Position numbers and translations under genes: made by a program. A stretch of DNA of 64,000 bases from Fasciolopsis buskii (Eukaryota; Platyhelminthes; Trematoda; Plagiorchiida; Fasciolidae). The stretch is from NCBI GenBank assembly GCA_008360955.1, contig LUCM01005908.1, positions 42,145-106,144 of the forward strand. The letters are read 5' to 3'. This document shows, piece after piece, positions 62,190 to 64,000 of this stretch; position 1 is the stretch's first letter; each line of letters starts with the position of its first letter. The notes under the pieces were generated by a model. It worked only from the letters and a program-made list of their open reading frames with translations, ran no database searches and was not told the DNA's origin.

Positions 62190-64000
62190 AAACCCATACG
62201 AAACTGTAAATTTTCAATTATCACTATAATGCATACTTGCAACTACACCCGCACACTTCAGATGTAGTTAAACAAGACGTAATTGGCGTGTGTAGGTCTT
62301 TCGGATAATGAACTTATGGTTTGGGATGTTCCAAGCTTTTTCTGCGAAGAATGCAGGAACGCTGGTGGAACGAAACAAGCTGACGCATATGCAAAAAGTT
62401 GGTCTCTGTTAAAATAGTAACCACGTTTAGTAATAGGGAACGTTTCTAATGTCGTCTGTTGATAGTGGAATCAACCACAGCATCCAAAAAAACTCGCCCC
62501 CATTCTGTAGGAATTCTCTCGATAAAATGTTGAACGCTAACACGCCAGTAACCACGAGAGTGGCTAATAGAAAAAGTCAGTTTGGCTGCCTTCAGCAAAT
62601 TTTTTTGGAAAACGAACGCGGTTATTCATCGATTCACAATCAGAAAGCAGATTTTGTAATATTAAGCTACATAATTCATGCAAGGTCCGCCGACCACAAG
62701 AGACGATGGATAATGCAACCAATACTACACACTCCGAGTGTCAAAATGCTTGGATTTTACAAATGAGTAATAAAAATGAACATTAGAAAAGGCGGGCCAC
62801 GAACCCATAAGAATTCGATTTTTCTACGGCTACGATTGCAGACATCGGGGAAAGATCAAAAACAACGAAGCTCCATGAAAGAAACAGCCCGAAGATTTAC
62901 AACGATTGCGCATACATGGAACATTAAGCCAGTGACGTAAAGTGAAGCTGTGAGTGGATGGAAAAATTTCAGAACAGCTTGGTTTCAAGTGTATGAACCA
63001 TACAAGAGCGAAGCAGGGTTATATGAGAAAAAGTAACTGATTGGCAAACGCTTAGGCATCAAATGAATGATGTGCGTGGCAGGAATCTGATCGACTCAAA
63101 GCCGAAGAGCAGGTTCAGGGTCTGCCATTTATCCTATTTCGAGGAGAAATTGAAAATGATCTGATTTTCGTGGCACGTTCAGAGGCGAGCGGGCCATGTC
63201 CCAAAATGAAGACCGAAGAGGTAATGAGCCCGAGACTGGAGACAATGAACTTCGACTTAATCGAGCCCATATAGATCGTTCGGTTATGGCAAACGACAAG
63301 CTATATTAATCGACTAGAGGTCAGTAGATCCATGTTTGATTAAGCAAGACGGGATTTCAAATAAAGCGGAAACAATCGACTGAGGTCGTTAGAGGTCACA
63401 AAACAAGTGATTAAAAGTTTAACCCTGGAACCTGAAGCTTTATTCACCCAATTAAAGCATCAACCATGTGTAAGAAGTCTCAGCAATCTAACTAACGATA
63501 TGGTCACGATGGCACGTTACGCGTTCGCAACACAAGTTTCCGCAACACTGCAACGGCCCGTTCACAAGCCACAGATGACCGACTGGGACATTATGAAGTT
63601 TAACATCATCCAAATTCCAAGGTCGTGGTGAACATTCTCTTCTTTGTAGTGCGCCCTAGATGCTACGGGGCACGTCCCATAAACCATACGCATGAAGTAA
63701 GCATGCAGTAGGGAAGACTAACTTATCAAAGATTGATAATTTTTAATTCTAGTACTTGAAAGACGAGTGAGCACTTTCGCTTGCCAAAAATCTGTCAAAC
63801 AAAATTTCCTGATACAGAAGTTCCCTAAAAGAATGCAAAGATCTCTGATTATGTTCCGGCCGCTTAAACACGGGCGCAGAAATACAGGTACGATTGCAGA
63901 AACTGTTAATCTGAAGATTTTGTGGTGGAATGGCTGACTAACAAACACATTGGCTTATCTCATTCATCGGTCGGCGTTAAACAGCAAGGCAAGCCTTACT
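62190..64000. other. Upstream stretch, no promoter recognised
   Basis: This should hold the 5' end, or a large 5' intron, of the TUT gene. It has a plus-strand frame at 62449-62766 (105 codons, QQIFLENERGYSSIHNQKAD) and another at 63407-63631, neither with a known domain. No CpG-rich or TATA-type promoter can be pointed to. Confidence 0.35.
63756..63824 (-). CDS. Candidate far-upstream exon (tentative)
   Basis: After a cttttag acceptor there is a 69-bp open stretch reading ELLYQEILFDRF..., followed by a possible donor (AA|GTACTA). The peptide looks protein-like. Its end phase (2) does not fit the next exon I propose at 62185 (phase 0), so another exon would be needed between them. It has no recognised homology. 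It could be a 5' exon of the TUT gene or chance. Confidence 0.2.

Noticed and set aside
1..64000. Bacterial-type systems (operons, CRISPR arrays, defence islands)
   Set aside because: Spliced genes, retroelements and SINEs show the window is eukaryotic; no direct-repeat/spacer array is present.

Overview
The window looks like genomic DNA of a parasitic flatworm, most likely a digenean trematode (fluke). The genes are split by long introns with canonical GT/AG junctions. The introns are packed with decayed non-LTR retrotransposons of the kind common in flukes, tRNA-derived SINEs and many (TA)n tracts, and there are no operons or ribosome binding sites. The species assignment is an inference from this style of sequence, not from a marker gene.

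One gene dominates. On the minus strand, from about 62.2 kb down to the left edge, I can thread about 27 exons into a single reading frame. They encode a terminal uridylyltransferase of the TUT4/TUT7 (ZCCHC11/ZCCHC6) type. The order is: short 5' exons with a possible degenerate zinc-finger-like segment (62.2-60.2 kb); a degenerate N-terminal nucleotidyltransferase plus PAP-associated half (57.1-39.6 kb); a linker (37.4-25.0 kb) with a strongly acidic exon and a basic Ser/Arg-rich exon; a CCHC zinc knuckle (22.0-22.4 kb); a second nucleotidyltransferase plus PAP-associated half (18.9-7.2 kb); and a C-terminal CCHC knuckle with a proline-rich tail (0.45-1.14 kb). The last visible exon ends in a splice donor, so the 3' end lies outside the window. 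The summed exons give roughly 1,770 residues, close to vertebrate TUT4. Proteins of this family add uridines to pre-let-7, histone and other RNA 3' ends.

The remainder is intron. By region: Penelope-like tail motifs (0-1.8 kb); a decayed plus-strand LINE with a MITE-like inverted repeat (2.5-5 kb); a minus-strand LINE with a mutated YADD box (7.6-9.0 kb); a 1,564-bp-period tandem duplication of a rearranged LINE (15.7-18.1 kb); a Jockey/CR1-like LINE (19.4-20.7 kb); a five-copy interspersed repeat I call R1 (26.7, 30.1, 37.1, 38.9 and 55 kb); tRNA-derived SINEs (5.2, 32.4, 33.1, 45.1, 56.5 kb); LINE pieces at 40.5-41.4, 45.4-46.8, 50.0-52.8 and 58.3-60.0 kb; and a long palindromic TA tract (61.2 kb).

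I found no tRNA or rRNA gene, no CRISPR array and no second convincing host gene. The most interesting signals are peculiarities of the TUT gene itself (a Lys at the third carboxylate position of the second transferase domain, and no visible DPFD-loop exon in that half), an exon sitting inside a repeat copy, and the structured repeat families.
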